Below, piece by piece: positions 13,441-26,548 of a stretch of DNA of 64,000 nucleotides. The position numbers were made by a program, and so were the translations under genes. This DNA comes from Drosophila persimilis. Its lineage: Eukaryota; Arthropoda; Insecta; Diptera; Drosophilidae. The notes under the pieces are model-generated. The model had not been told where the DNA came from, searched no databases, and worked only from the letters and a program-made list of their open reading frames with translations. The stretch is from positions 6,820,001 to 6,884,000 of the forward strand of contig NW_020825288.1 of NCBI RefSeq assembly GCF_003286085.1, in the 5' to 3' direction. Each line of letters begins with the position of its first letter. Positions within the stretch are counted from its first letter, which is position 1.

Positions 13441-16400
13441 AAAGGGCTGCAACAGGGTAGTCTCTTCTTTCTATGGACATTTACCAATTAGCTTGGCTCT
13501 GTTTTTAGGCCAGCAGTTTCGGAATTTGGGATCAAACTATACTTACGAGTAGGCCACATCCACTCTAGTAATTACATACACTATTCCCTTCTTATTTAAT
13601 GAAGTTGGGATACCTTCTCTCTACCCATCTACACCCAAACTGGACTCAATATACTCTTTAGGATAATATCTCTTTATCTTTACCTAAAACTTTCAATAAG
13701 ATGGTTTCAAAATCTTTTGATTGCTCAGAGAAACCAACAATCTTTCGCTAAAAATAGTCCTCTGTAAATTCTGAGCTGAATTGAAGCCATAATAATTGTT
13801 TTCAACTAGTTGCACCCAGCTCCAATGGCGCAACACAAGGCCTCTTATGCAATTTGAATACAAAGGAGCTCGACTTTCGTAATGGTTACCATATTGCCCT
13901 GAACTTTGTTCATAATAAAGCACGGGAAAGGCTTCATCTAGCTTTAGAATGTTTGAAAATGGAATTTTTCAATAATTAAATAATAGTAGCAGGCCAATGT
14001 ATCCGCTGTGCTGGGAATAGGTTGAACTTTGACTAAAAAAGCACCCCTATTCTCTCCTGTTTTTACCTGTTGAGGGACTATTTGTGGCTTTGTACGGCTT
14101 TTATATACTTTCAATATTGTATCTTATGCTCGTATTTATTAGTTTTTTAGTTTAATAAGGCCAGTGTGCACGGGCTGCAGGGTTTGTGGTGGCGGCTTTA
14201 AGCCAGGTAAGTCGGTCGGGCATTTGGCTGAGGGTGTGGGGGTGGACAATTATTTTTAGCCCATTGTGTGTATTTGCCTCGACGCGGGGCCTATTCTGGG
14301 CCAACTGTCTGGGTCTGGTTGGGCAATTTAGCTGGGAGCGTGGGTGGTTGGGTTCCTGGATTCTTTTGCCAATCAATATTTCACATACTCCAAATCGATA
14401 CCACTGGGAGTACACGAGGCGTATGATTGATCTAATTGATAGCCAAGATTGATGGCTCAATCTCAGTGCTGGCTCCGGCTCCACAGTGTCCCTGGGTGAC
14501 CAATAAATTCAGATTTCAACTTACATGAACGACGGAACTGTGCTCAGACGACACTGCAGCAACAGTTGACAGGCCACTGCATCAAGTTCAGACCTGAACT
14601 TCGAACTGCACTCGCACTCGCAACCGAAACCGGAAACGGAAACGGAAATGGTAACTTTTCTCTGTTATCACGAAGAGTTGAGTTCTCGATTGTCGAATTT
14701 CGGGGAAACACTATGAACTGGCTAACTGGCTAGCTGGACTTCCGTTGGTACCACAACCACATCCAAATTCAAATCCAAATCCACATCCACCAGCGAACGA
14801 CGAGAACACGACTTGGCAGTCCAAAGGACGAGCGTGGACTGTGACACTGCGCTGGATGTCAGTGTCTATTATGGGGCCACAGCCAGAGTCACAGCCAGAG
14901 CCAGAGCCAGAGCCTGCAGAGGCAGCCAGCAGCAACTGTTGGTCGTGCGAATGTCGTACACGGTTAGTCGTTACGATATTCGTGGCTGCTCGGTAAACCG
15001 ATTCGGTTCGACTCGCCTTCGGCCCGGTCCTGAAAGCCTTTCTTCTTGTGTGGATTTCTGGTGCTGCCTCTGCTTCTGCTTCTGCTTGTGTTTGTGTTGT
15101 GGGTATTGTGCAATGGGCATGTCGTCGGCAGCTGTTTAACTATTTTTCGGTTAGTTTTTCGCGCTGCGCTTTGCTTTGCCTTGCTTTTCAATGACAAATT
15201 GTTGCATCTGCAAGAAGCGTTTCACTCACTCCCACTCGGCCGCTCGCCTCTTTTTTTGTTCAGGTTTTCTTTCTCATCAGGGACTTGTGTTTTGTATTTC
15301 CTTTTGAATCAATATTTCTCTTCTCCCCACTGTTTGCTACGTGTTTTTCGGTTCTCAGCGCCGTATGAGTATTTTTGATTGTTGGCCCGCTCCTGGAGCC
15401 TGTCGAATCTTTAGCCAGACATCTTGTTGCCGTGCTGGGGAGGTGTAACATTTAAATTTATTGCACAACACAACATCCAGCATTACTCGCGAGTAGCAAC
15501 AATAAGAGGAGCCCAGCCGAGCCGAGCAGAGCAGAGCAGATACTGATAGCGCAAAGTTTAATGGGAAATGTAAATGTTACGCCATTGTATGACATACGAC
15601 AATAAAATGGAATGAAACAGAAACAATAAACCGATGGCTGCCATTCCCAGGGTACAGGGCACAGTGTACCGGGCCTGCACAGGTTGTTGGACCCACTGCA
15701 TCCATCTCCCTTCTGCCTCAACCTATTTCTCTAGTCTCTGTTCGCTTGCGATTCTTTTTCTCTTTATTTGCTTTTATTTTTCTGCGGCTGCGGCCATAAT
15801 TTACAATAAAAACACAAACCAGAAGGAGGGCTAGAGAGAATGAGACAGAGAGAGAAATGCGAAGCTGAAAATGAAAGAGCTTCTGGGCTGGCTGCCGTTT
15901 GCATTCGATGGAATGGATGAATGGAGAGCCAGGAGCGCAGAGCACGGTGCACGGAAAGGGGGTAAGAGCAGAGTGGGCGCTGGGAAGGGGGCAGGGAGGA
16001 TAGCGTTACCGTTAGTCGTCTAAAAAGCGACGAAACCATCGAAATCGCGCCATGCAGCTAGACTTCAGAGTCAGATATTGTATTTCATGGCGTCTCGCTC
16101 GATATGTCACGGCCTGTGTGTGTGTGTGTCAGTCTCTCTTTCTCTCTCTATGCATATGTGTATGTGTATGTGTGCCATAATTCAATTTCAGAGTAAGCCC
16201 ATCTCTACATACATATATCCACTTCCACCCATCCTCAGACCCAACCCAGTGCCATGCACATAAGGCATTGATCTGGCCCTAGTAGAGCGCGTTATGTTTT
16301 ATGCGTGCGGCTGAAAAGTTTAACGAGGCATAAACAAACACGGCCCAGGACTACGGCTATTGTCGTTGCCGGAATGAATGAATGTCCCATATGATATATG

Positions 16401-18050
16401 GCCAGCGATAGACAGCCCACATTATGGGGCACGGGAGCCACCGTCTTAGGACAGGTAAGCTGCTGGCAAGATGGAAATGGAGGAGGCTAGGGAGAGATTT
16501 TCCTTATGCCAAATGAATTGCTTTGTATTATCTTCGGGGTTAGGGCCTTCCAAATCGTTCACGCAATCTGCTGGCCATAAGATCTCTTCCTTAAATCGGA
16601 ATACTTTTAAAGTTTGTGAATGAATTGGTGGGAAGACAATGTGGAAATTTGTAATATTACTTCCCCAAAAACATGCAATGAAACGTTTTTGATTGCAAAT
16701 CAGCTGCTCTGTTGCTGTCCCAGAGCTGAGCACGCTCAAATTGGCTTATCCATAACCCAATTAGCCCTGCAGATAGCGCTGTGTCACGGCCACATCCTCT
16801 TTACATAAACCATATGTTTCGTCACATGCAATTTCCAAAGCAATTACCCCATATGCACTCCACCTGGCTGATGCAACATCCTTCGCACAAAATCGACGTT
16901 CCTGCAAGACCCCTACCCCCCTGCCCCCTGCTCCTTGATTTGCCAGCCTGTTGCCTGCTCTTATGAATGTGCCCCAGTGTCTGTGTGTTAGAGGGTTAGT
17001 ATCTGTATCTGTATCTGTATCTGTGTGTGGGTCTGTGCCAACGAATTGAATTTGTCGCGCATCGAACAAACTTGGCCAATTCCATCAACAGGCCTCCACT
17101 ACCCTTCCCTGCTCTTTTCGACCATGAACCTGACCAACGACCAACGACCATTGGGATCTGAATAGAGCAGTTGTCGGTAAAACATGAGCTTTGACTAGCG
17201 CTGGTTCTGCTCCTGCTAATTGAATTGGCTTGGTTGTCGCCCGATTTAAGGTTGGAGGGCAACAGAACCTTCGCAGAGTCCAAAATTACGCATACGCCCG
17301 GTATGGCAGGCATTAAGCCGTTACGGCTAATGAAGCGGCAGCTTCTCCTGACTGCCTGCCGACCTGACGGCTCACTGGGGGCAATTACAACGATGATGGC
17401 ATCGTTTTCATTGGCCATTGTTTCGCTCCTCAATTGAATTACATTGAAAAGCTCGTTTGGCTCGTTAGTCGAACGAGTTTCAGCCGATAAACATGTTCAG
17501 CAACTTAAAATGCAATCAACGGGAGTCGCGGCAGCCAAGTGAGCAAGAAGTTAAGATAATCTCGATCCAATTGTTTTATATTGAAGCCGAGAACCGACAG
17601 GCACGTATCCCCATACATCTATGCACATATTCCCGCGAATTGCCACAATTTGAGGCACTTAAGCGGAAAATAATCTGATGGACGTTACCATCACGAAGGT
17701 TAACAAACAGCCAAGAGTGCTTCCCTCTATCCCCTAGAAGAGACAAAGCTAGGCTTTTCCCTCCCTTTTTTGTGTACTCTTTCTCCAGATTTTACTACAA
17801 TTTTAAGCTTATGTTTGAAGGGAAGAAGCAACGGTCTAGCAAGCATAATACGCTGAAAGCTTGCTGCCTTCGACAGGGATTGATTTGCCAGAGTATCTTA
17901 ATATTCGCCTACCAACAAAACGCTTTCTTTCGTGGTGTTTTTGTACTATTTTTAATTGGTGTTCTGTGCTGATTGGTTTTCCATCAGCTTGGTGGGATTA
18001 AGTTGAGCGTTTTCAATTTGCGGAAATAAAAATAACAAAAGCGAGAGGCA
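13441..18050. other. gene-free DNA
   Basis: No supportable gene. Includes CAGAGC/CAAATC-type short repeats near 14757-14910, GAGC repeats near 15515-15540 and (ATCTGT)4 at 17001-17024. A B-box-like GGTTCGACTC near 15004 lacks a matching A box and acceptor stem, so it is not called a tRNA. Confidence 0.5.
17001..17024. repeat. (ATCTGT)n hexanucleotide repeat
   Basis: Four tandem ATCTGT units. Confidence 0.85.
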
Positions 18051-21000
18051 GGGGCAGAGGCAGAGGCAGAGCGCAAAGTTGGACGGGACTGTCAGTGGCA
18101 CTGCCACTGCCACTGCCACTGCACACCGACAATCTCAATTGAATGCCAATTTGATTTTATTGGCATGCAGCAACTTGTTGGGTCTGGGCCTGGGCCTGTG
18201 CCTGTGCCTGTGCCCTGTCAATGCAGCGGCCAGACATAATATTTCAGCTGACCAAGCAAGGAAGAGGCAAAGGCACTGCGGGTGGGGAAGCAGCGGGGGA
18301 GCTGGAAGCCAAATCAGGTCTACTTTTTGCTTCTTTGGTATTTCTCTCAAGCTTTTTTGGCTTTCTCTTTTCATGCGCAGCGACGCTTGCGGCACGTACT
18401 CGGCTTTTGTGGGGCAACATTGTCAGGCGGCGTGGAGAGCATGAATCATCGTGTTGAAAATATAATTAAAGTTTTTGACAGTTATTTTTGAGCCGAGCAA
18501 TGAATGAGTGTCACTTCTACAAGTGCGTGATTAATGATGTTGGATTTCCTAGGATTTCAATTTCCATGATTATGATAATCATTTGGCAAAATGGACAGCC
18601 GCCGAAAAACACGTCCAAAATGTTTTACCCACAAATTGCGAATCCCCTAACAACTTGTTTCCATCCATTTCGAATGAAAATGATTTTGCATTTGTCCAGT
18701 GCGGCTGCGGTCGCGGTAAAATGAGTGCGGCACATCACGAAATCACTGAAATATAATTTGAACACATCTGTTTTTCCATCCAATTTAAAGATACATTAGG
18801 TGCTGTTTAAGCCAATGTCGCTTTTCATTTAACAAAATGATTGATGGTAACCAAGCCCGCAGTCAGGCAACCCTTTGGGCTCGCTTACCTTTGGTTTCTG
18901 TTGCAGTTTCAGTTTCAGTTTCAGTTGCTTTGAGAATTAAAAAATCTCTTGGAAATTAAACAAGTCAGATATACAGGTAATTAGAACTGGCAGCACACAC
19001 ACGCTCCGTCTCGAATGGCGTCTATCCTGGCCAGGGTTTGCAGTTAATTGCTTGCCGTAACTTGGCAACTGCCACAGCAGCTGCGATAAGTGCAACGGGA
19101 GGATTGAACACAAATCCCAAGCATCCACAAGGACACCAGGACACACAAGGAGTTTGGGGAAACGGAGAACTTTTAAAGCAAACTCTGTCAAAGCTAAAAC
19201 TCATCCAGGCCGTGCAACACGCTTAAAAATTGTCGACTTTCGCAAGGCAGAAGAGTGGGGAGGGGCTCTAAATGGATTTTGGTCGCCACAAAAATAATTG
19301 AATTATTTACCGAAAACAGCAACATTTTTGGGCCAATGTGTAACAGATAATTTCATTAAAACAGTCCGCACAGAAGCTTCCGCTTCTGTTGCTGACACTG
19401 GCCTACACTGCGTATGCGCAATGTGGCTTTCTGTGGATTTATCTTGGACTTTGGCAGTCCTTCTGTGGATGTTCCGAGTGTTTCGTTTCGGATGTGTGTG
19501 CCCGTTTAATATGCAATGCCTAGACCTTCTCTCCCAGACAAGGCCTTTGTACAAGGAAATCCTTTTACACCACATTGAGTTTTGTTGTTGTCGTGGCTTG
19601 TGGCAGTCTCATTAGACATTAGGACACAGTTAAAGGTAGAAGCAGTACGAGTATATGATTAAAACACGTTGCGGCTGCAGTTAATTTGAAATATTTATGC
19701 CTAACGCTGGCAGCTGGCGGCAGTCGGAAGTCAAGTGTCAATATACTGGTACTCCCAGGTTTGCATCTCATTGGGATTGAATTACACAGAGGGGAACTCT
19801 TTTGAGAACCCGAAGGGGGAATTGAAAAGTTTCTGGAAAACCGTAAGAGATCCTTAAAGCTGCTTCTTCGATTTGGGATATCAAATCGCCCACAAAAAGT
19901 TTCCTTCTCCGTCTGCCAGGGTTTAGATCGCTGAAACATTCCCCAAACAATTAGCAACCAAAAGTGGGCCAAGCAAAGTGTCAAGCAGAGAAAACATCGA
20001 ATTGGACTAACGAATTGAAATAGAAACTCAAATGGAAATGGAAATACAAGCAACAACTGTGAATGCGAGCAAAACAACAGAAAACTAAAAACGAAACTTG
20101 TGTTTTGCATTTGGTTTTTTCCTCTGTTGCCTGTTGACCCACACAAACCACACAGAGTCCCAGAAGGCCAAGCCTAGGAGGGGGAACACCAGCTCTAAAC
20201 ACAAGGGATCCGAATAGTCGTCGACTACACCCATGGATGGATGGATCATCAGATTTTGTTGATCTCTTCAACTGTTGGCTTGTAGCTCACATAAAATCAC
20301 GAAAAGTTCTGCGCCTTTTTCAAGGCCAACTCCAAAAATTATTCCACCAGCGATAATGGGCTCCAAAATCCTAGATCCAGTACAGGGTGTCAACGAAATG
20401 AGCTCTAACGTTTTTTGTTAGTTATAATAATGCCGATGGTAATGATTTCAAGGGGCGAATGTGGGCGTGGTGTTGCATGTGTTGGAGCTGCGGTCAGTGG
20501 CATGGAGTGGAGCATGTTCCTGTGCGTTTGCACAACGCGGACAAGTGGCCATCTAAGGCTGCCCGTGGGCATACAAAGGCATTGCGGACGCTTGTCGTTT
20601 CGTCGATTCAATTAATGCGACAACTGAAAACAAAGCGAGACAACACGGCAGCTAAACAAAGCGCAAAGTGGACAAATCAGGGAGTTAAGGACCCGCCTCC
20701 ACTCACGTTCAAGGGGCAATTACATTTTAATGAGAGATGCTTCCCCGACCATCCGAATGCTTGTCGATATATGCAAATTTGGTTGGGGTCTTGGTTGGGG
20801 TCTGGTTCTGGGGCTGGTGGACACACCTCGTGCACTTAAAGCGTCCAAAGGTCGCTTTAAAGCTAGCCTCGTTTAGATCTCCCCTCCCCTAACTCTGATT
20901 ACATTGTCTGTGCCAGCGTCCGCCTTTGTATGCAAATTTCACGATTCAGCGTTATTAATTTTGAGCCCAGTTTACTGTGCTGGCTGCTGGGTATCCCCTA

Positions 21001-24000
21001 TTGAACGGCCGGCACATCAAAGCGCGCCGGCTGACAAAAGCACACTCGCCTTTTTCATGTTAATATGCGTGTGCGCTTAAAAAACAAATACACATATACA
21101 CAATATAACAGAAAATATAAACTGAAACGGAAACTGAGTCAAACAAATGTTAAAGGGACGCCCGGCGCTTTCAATTGGAAAAAAAAACCGAAGAATCCAA
21201 AGGAGGCAAGCGGAAATATAATGAGTTTTGCTCAGTGCCCAAAGCCAGGGGCTGGCCCTGGCCAAGAGCTGACACTCCTTTCACCAGAGAGGCAGAGGGA
21301 GGCAGAGAGTGCGACAGTGTGACAATGTTTGTATGCTTAAGCAGACATAGGCTCCGGGTCTAGCTTTGGCTTTGCCTTCCGTTGAAAGTCTCATAAAGTG
21401 GAGGGACATTCGCTTTGATTTGCTGTTGCTGTTGCTGTTGCTGCTGTTTGTGTGGCTTTTTCTTTTGCCAGTCGAATCCGCACTAACGACTTGCCAGTTG
21501 ATGTCATACGTGCGGTGCGAGGACAACGACACCGTGTGGCAGCATCCAGTACTCGTATCATCCTCATCATCATCGTCACCGTGGACTGTTTGCCCTGTCC
21601 TTTGACTCAGTATGTCCCCCTCTCTTTAGGCAGCGTCACATTTAAAATCAATTTCATGGCCTGTGCCAGGGAGGACACAAACACAAACACACTCGCACAC
21701 ATATACAGACGGAGGGGCACGTGCCACAAGCCTGTCCCCTGTCAACCACAAATGCAAATATAAACATATGCGAAGCCCACAAAAAAGAAATCCCTTTCAA
21801 GCTGTAAATACTTCCCTCTTTTGGGGAAGGGTAAATCCGCTTTTTCTAGTTGCTTGACTGGGTCACAGGCGATATCCGTGCCTAAGAAGGATATCCTTAT
21901 CCTAAAAACCTGTACAGAATTTACATACTTTAATTAATGTATTGGCAATAATTTGAACTGAGAACAGACACTGGTTGCTGCAGAGCATTCCATATTCGAA
22001 GGCCACCTGTAACTTTTCCGCATATTTATTTATGTTCCTTTCATAAGCCTTTGGCTCTCGAATGTACGTACGTCGGAGAGCCACAGCCACCAGGGAAGGT
22101 CATTACTGATAAGTCAGCCAATAAAGTCAGTTGGCCAGTCCTCACGCCAGAGCATTCAGTATACGCCCCGTGTTCGGGCGTTCCCCACTGTTCGGTGCAG
22201 TGTGTGGACAGAGCAATGCACTCCAGTGCTGGGACTTCCGGGAAGACAGTTCTGCTAGAAAACCCACAATTAAACATCTGGAAGAAGGCGGACTGCTTTA
22301 ACTTATTATGCCATCTCGGGGCAGGTGTTCGAGCAGAGAGCCTCCTCATTCCAGAGAGCAATAAAACTTCGCCGCCTGGCCGTGGCATGCGGAATAATTC
22401 ATTCGACATTTAAGTGTCTGCCGACACGTGCAATGTAAAAGTTTTACGCACTCACATACGCACACACAGAGCTGCTTGCATTATGTAATTCCGCATAAGC
22501 CGTTGAAGAGAGGCGCTGCCAGAAGACGCTTTCAGCAAAGTCCTTTGGCGGATGACGGATGACGGATGGCGAATGGCAAATTGGTCGCGTTTCATTTGCC
22601 GCTGCATACATACATTTGAGCAAATGAATCTGCATATGTCTGAAGCGTTCTCTGATGGCCAAAAGCAATCGATTTTCTTCTCCTTTTTTGGCAAGCGAAA
22701 GTGATTTCCTGCCCATTGCCGCCAAACTTCATCAAGGCAACATCTCTTATCAGCGGAGGGTTGGGAGGGAGCGGCTGCAAGCCTGGAATATCTTCCGGTT
22801 CCGCAGTTTTTGATGTCTTCCTCTCACTGGGTCGCAAAAGATGGCGCGTGGTGGGAAGAGGAGAGCAATGGAGTGCTCGAAGTGGAGCCAGAATCAGTAA
22901 CGTTGCTGCGTTACGGCGTAAATGTTGCACGGCTCCCTTTTGAAAGAAAATCAATTGCAAATGGATACACACACTTGAACATTCCTCGGTGCATATTTGA
23001 TACGAATACATGCATATGATCCTACATGTCTATATTCAACTCTGTTCAACTATGAATGCGAATTCCATGCATATCCCGCGAGATTTGGCACGTGCTGCTT
23101 CAACCATTCGAGCAGCCACAAATTCGGGCCTAAGCAGGTCGTAAAAAGAAACAATTTAGATCCCATTATAGCAGAATACATACGTGGAACGACCCACGTG
23201 CGGTCAACAGAAACCATTGAAAACGCATTTAAAAACGTGTGAAAAAGGGAACATTTTTCGCTGCATACTTTCAGGAGCTTAGTGAAAATTAGAAATCATA
23301 TGAAAGGCCCAACTGGGGTAAGCGGGTACTGTTGATCCCATAAGAACTGCAGAATTATTTTCTTGACACTCAGAGAGCGGTGGGGCATGGGTATGGGCGC
23401 CGGTTGGCATAGCGATAGGGAGCGTGACAACAACAAAGGACCAGAAAGGCAGCTAACACAACAAGAAAACCGAACAATTGCTGTCTAAATTCATTGTGTG
23501 CGCTTTGTCTGATACGCGGATGGGGTATGGCAGGGGCTTAAAGGGGAAAGGATCACTTGGAGACCAACACACACGCACACTCGCACACATATCGCATTCG
23601 TGTCAATGGAAATGTCTATGAATGTACAATTTACATTGATGCCGCATTGTGGCATTGTCTGCTGAATACTGGTATATTCGTATTCCCAGAGCTATGTATA
23701 TGCGGAAATATTGTTTATGTCTCTCTCTCGCTCTCTCTCTCTCCGTCTGTCTCTTTGGCTGCCTGCCCGCCGACAAACACAAACACATGTAAGTTGATTG
23801 TGTGCAGTCAAACACCTCACTTCCCTTTGCCATCGATAGCTGAAATGTTGTGGAGTGTGGAGAGTGTAGAGTGGATGGTGCGCGTGGCTGATGTGTGATG
23901 GGTTTGTCATTCGATACAGTTTATTATTGCCAGACGATTGAATGTCTAACCAGATGACGCTGACGTGCAGGATGAGGCATTGCAGTTGCCACAGTTGCAA

Positions 24001-24160
24001 GCCTCATTATCAGACAAATCAAATTTCTCATCGTTTCCAAATACAAGCCGCAATTAATGGGAATATGCAACTACATCCTATTTGTAATTAAAATTTAAGT
24101 TTTGGAAGAGCGCACAATATATTTATTTATCTGTTTAAGTGCCGTATGGAAAACAAGAAC
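18051..24160. other. gene-free DNA left of the peptide array
   Basis: Holds CTGCCA repeats at 18101-18122, GCCTGT repeats near 18187-18214, TTTCAG repeats near 18907-18926 and a CT-rich run near 23720-23752. I see no gene in it. Confidence 0.5.
18101..18122. repeat. (CTGCCA)n repeat
   Basis: Nearly four tandem CTGCCA units in a GC-rich island. Confidence 0.85.
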
Positions 24161-24551
24161 CTAAAACGCAGAAGTTTTAGAGCAACGCTTGAAGTGTAGG
24201 CATATACTGCTGCAGCACTGCTCGTCCTCAGTACAAGTCCTTCCCGATAGACGACAGCTCGCTTCGCCTTCATTTTCATTTTCGTTCTGCCAATGAACGA
24301 GAAAATGATCATTAGGTAACTTTTAAAATATTATCATCTGATTTTGATTCGGGTCGTACTCGGGTCAAATTGTTTGGTGGCATCGATTTGCGATTACCAG
24401 GGCCAGAACTGCGATTCCACGATTCTTTGAAACGCGACGGATTGTAGCTCTTGCTTCGTACGAAAGCTTGTGTTGTGCTTGTGTTTTCGGTAAGAATAAT
24501 ACCCAGAACCAGGGCAAGACCCAGTAGAACGAGTGAAACGATCGAAGTCAT
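24161..24551 (-). CDS. ICK1: secreted knottin-type peptide precursor (class 1)
   Basis: Two exons, 24551-24360 and 24286-24161, joined in phase 0 across a 73-bp GT-AG intron, encode 105 residues. Exon 1 starts MTSIVSLVLLGLALVLGI, a clear signal peptide, followed by a basic, serine-rich pro-region that ends in NNLTR at the donor, giving an N-glycosylation sequon. Exon 2 begins with an acidic NENENEGE stretch and then six cysteines spaced C-x6-C-x5-CC-x3-C-x5-C, the inhibitor-cystine-knot pattern. It ends ten or so residues later. It is the most diverged class 1 member: it lacks the RxE(Y/W) motif before Cys1 and has one residue fewer between the last two cysteines. A TATA box lies 40 bp upstream. 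The secreted knottin assignment rests on signal peptide and cysteine spacing; its target is unknown. Confidence 0.85.
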
Positions 24552-24590
24552 GCTGGATCTTTAACTATTGGAACTATCCAGACTGGTTCC

Positions 24591-24600
24591 TTTATATACA
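24591..24600 (-). promoter_or_regulatory. TATA box of ICK1
   Basis: TGTATATAAA on the minus strand, about 40 bp upstream of the ATG at 24551, so the leader can be only 10-20 nt. Confidence 0.7.
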
Positions 24601-25781
24601 CCTCTATTTTGTTGCCTAACTTTACAATCTGGTCTTGTAAAGCCCAGTTCTTTTTTTAAGTATGTTGTTATTCTATCTGTTTTGGCAAAAAACATATGCG
24701 AATAAATTACAGGAACGAAGGCGGTGACTAAATTGGTAGTCGGCAGAATACGCTGGGGAACATATTGACTGGGTTCATTTACGTTGTAATATTCGAAGAA
24801 TCGACATCATTGAAGCAGCTACATGCTCATAATTCACGCCGGTTAAGAGACACTGGACTTACTGTGAAGAAAACCAAGTGATGGAAGATCTTAAGGTTTT
24901 CAAATGTCGTACCTACAAGATGGCACAAGGTCATTGTTCAGCAGCTCAAACAGAGCAACAACAGTGTTGACACACCAGGTTAACAGCCTGTTATTGCGCT
25001 CCGTTTACAGACTGTTACTGCGCTTCCCAAACAGACTGTTACTGCACTTCTTTAACAGGCTGATGCTGCTCACCGTTTACAGCTCTGCGCGAACTGCCTG
25101 TTACATTACTACTCTGCTTTACCAACCTGTTACAGCTCTTCGTTACAGCGCACTGTTAAGATCTGCACGGCTCTCCAGGGCCCTTAGCTTGTGAGCTGGT
25201 AATAATTACGCACCAGCCGCCAATTTGAACAGAAGGAAAATATACAGGGTACTACAAGTTACAAGTACTCATCGTTGGAGAACGCCTACATCTAAAACTT
25301 TGACCACCAATCCTCCTGCAAACAGTCATGACTTCTCCTTTTAACATTCGCCTTGGATTGGAATGTGTTTAATTGGCTACAGCAGTGGGGACACCACGCA
25401 AATCGAGTCCAAAACAAAAAGAATGTACTTTGAAAAGTATTAAGACTAAACTCCAGGGGTTAATCATAACGATCATCAATGTATAACGCCTTTCCCTATT
25501 AATAGACAACCAGAAGGGAATACTGGAGAGATGCCCGCAGCCGATCGTATCTACAACATTCACACATCAGATATTTTTCCGTTTAACTGCAAATATCTTC
25601 AGATAAAAAACGGTGCAGCGATATACAACGTAACTATCATAAGAGTAAAACATTTGAATTTAGATGTGCGTAAAAAATGTTTATAGTTTTTAGCTATAAC
25701 TTAGAAAAACATATTAATTATTAATTTATATAGACATATATAATAATTAAATATAATAATTATTATTATTATAATAAAAAA
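24601..25781. other. intergenic, with a 24-bp tandem repeat
   Basis: No gene supported. It contains four 24-bp units at 24983-25078 and very AT-rich DNA at 25680-25780. A minus-strand open frame at 25369-25563 has no signal peptide or cysteine exon and is not called. Confidence 0.5.
24983..25078. repeat. 24-bp tandem minisatellite, 4 copies
   Basis: Four adjacent 24-bp units (24983, 25007, 25031, 25055), each starting ACAG(A/C/G)CTG and rich in TGCTGC-like sequence; a fifth degenerate start follows at 25079. Because 24 is a multiple of 3, the plus strand reads as an 8-residue leucine-rich periodicity inside an open frame (24904-25194), which is probably incidental. Confidence 0.8.
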
Positions 25782-26283
25782 TTATCCCAATAAACCTATT
25801 TGATACGCAATTGAACTCGGCATGCACTTCTTTGAGCCAATTAGACATTTTTTGTTGCAACAATGCTCGGCTATGCTGCAATGTTTTCCATCCGATACGC
25901 ATTTTGTAAAATACTCAAGGCGATCGTTCTGTGAAGGAAACACTTGGATAATCTATGAAAAGCTCACATTCCATTCATACCTGTGTAAGATTTGTGAGTA
26001 ATGGAAAAAGGTCGAAGTCCCACCCCGGCCCGAACCCCTTCACGGGTTTGGGAATTCTGCCGTGGCGAGCGGTAGTCATCGTCGTGCTCGTGCTATTGCG
26101 AATTTTAGCTGTGGTCGTGGTAGTACTGATCGTTGTATTGGGAACGGAAGTTACGTGGAATCTCCTTCCAAAGAGACCTACTCTTGTTCTATTGAGAAGA
26201 GAAAAACTGCTAGCGGTTTCAATTAGAACTAGACCCAGTCCAAGGGCCAGTGCCAGTACCGCGGTTGTTACGATGTAATTCAT
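25782..26283 (-). CDS. ICK2: secreted knottin-type peptide precursor with Thr-rich pro-region (class 1)
   Basis: Exons 26283-25981 and 25928-25782 (phase 0, 52-bp intron) encode 149 residues. After a signal peptide starting MNYIVTTAVLALALGLGL comes a pro-region rich in threonine and serine, with a TTISTTTTTA-like run and several N-x-S/T sequons, which suggests O- and N-glycosylation. Exon 1 ends TNLTQ at the junction. Exon 2 starts NDRLEYFTKC and continues C-x6-C-x5-CC-x3-C-x6-C with the AEHCC motif, then a short tail. It is closest to ICK3 next door: their exon 2 DNA is very alike around AEHCCNKKC. This is the longest precursor of class 1. Function is unknown. Confidence 0.87.
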
Positions 26284-26324
26284 GTTGAATGTTTGACTGA
26301 TACAAATCCCCAGTCGTTCGTCTC

Positions 26325-26332
26325 TTTATAAA
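26325..26332 (-). promoter_or_regulatory. TATA box of ICK2
   Basis: TTTATAAA; an AGTCAAAC motif (initiator-like) lies between it and the ATG at 26283. Confidence 0.65.
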
Positions 26333-26548
26333 CCATTCTGTGCCCTTACAAAACAATACTCGAATCAATAATGGTGTTTATAAATCACATGGTTTTCTAT
26401 CTGTAAAAAGCGAAAAACATGTGCGTCTTGAATTATAAGAACTAGCGCGCTAGTAGGCTAGTAGGTGACTAAGTATGGTCCACAATGGTTGGACACTGGA
26501 CCTTAACTTCAGCACAGGCCGGCAGGTTTTTGTCATTAAATTATTGAT

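Noticed and set aside
14995-15030. B-box-like GGTTCGACTC resembling an internal tRNA promoter
   Set aside because: No A box at the right distance and no acceptor-stem pairing, so not a tRNA gene.
22041-22413. Overlapping 120-codon frames on both strands
   Set aside because: Neither has a domain, signal peptide or splice partner; the overlap itself is expected for a chance GC-rich patch.
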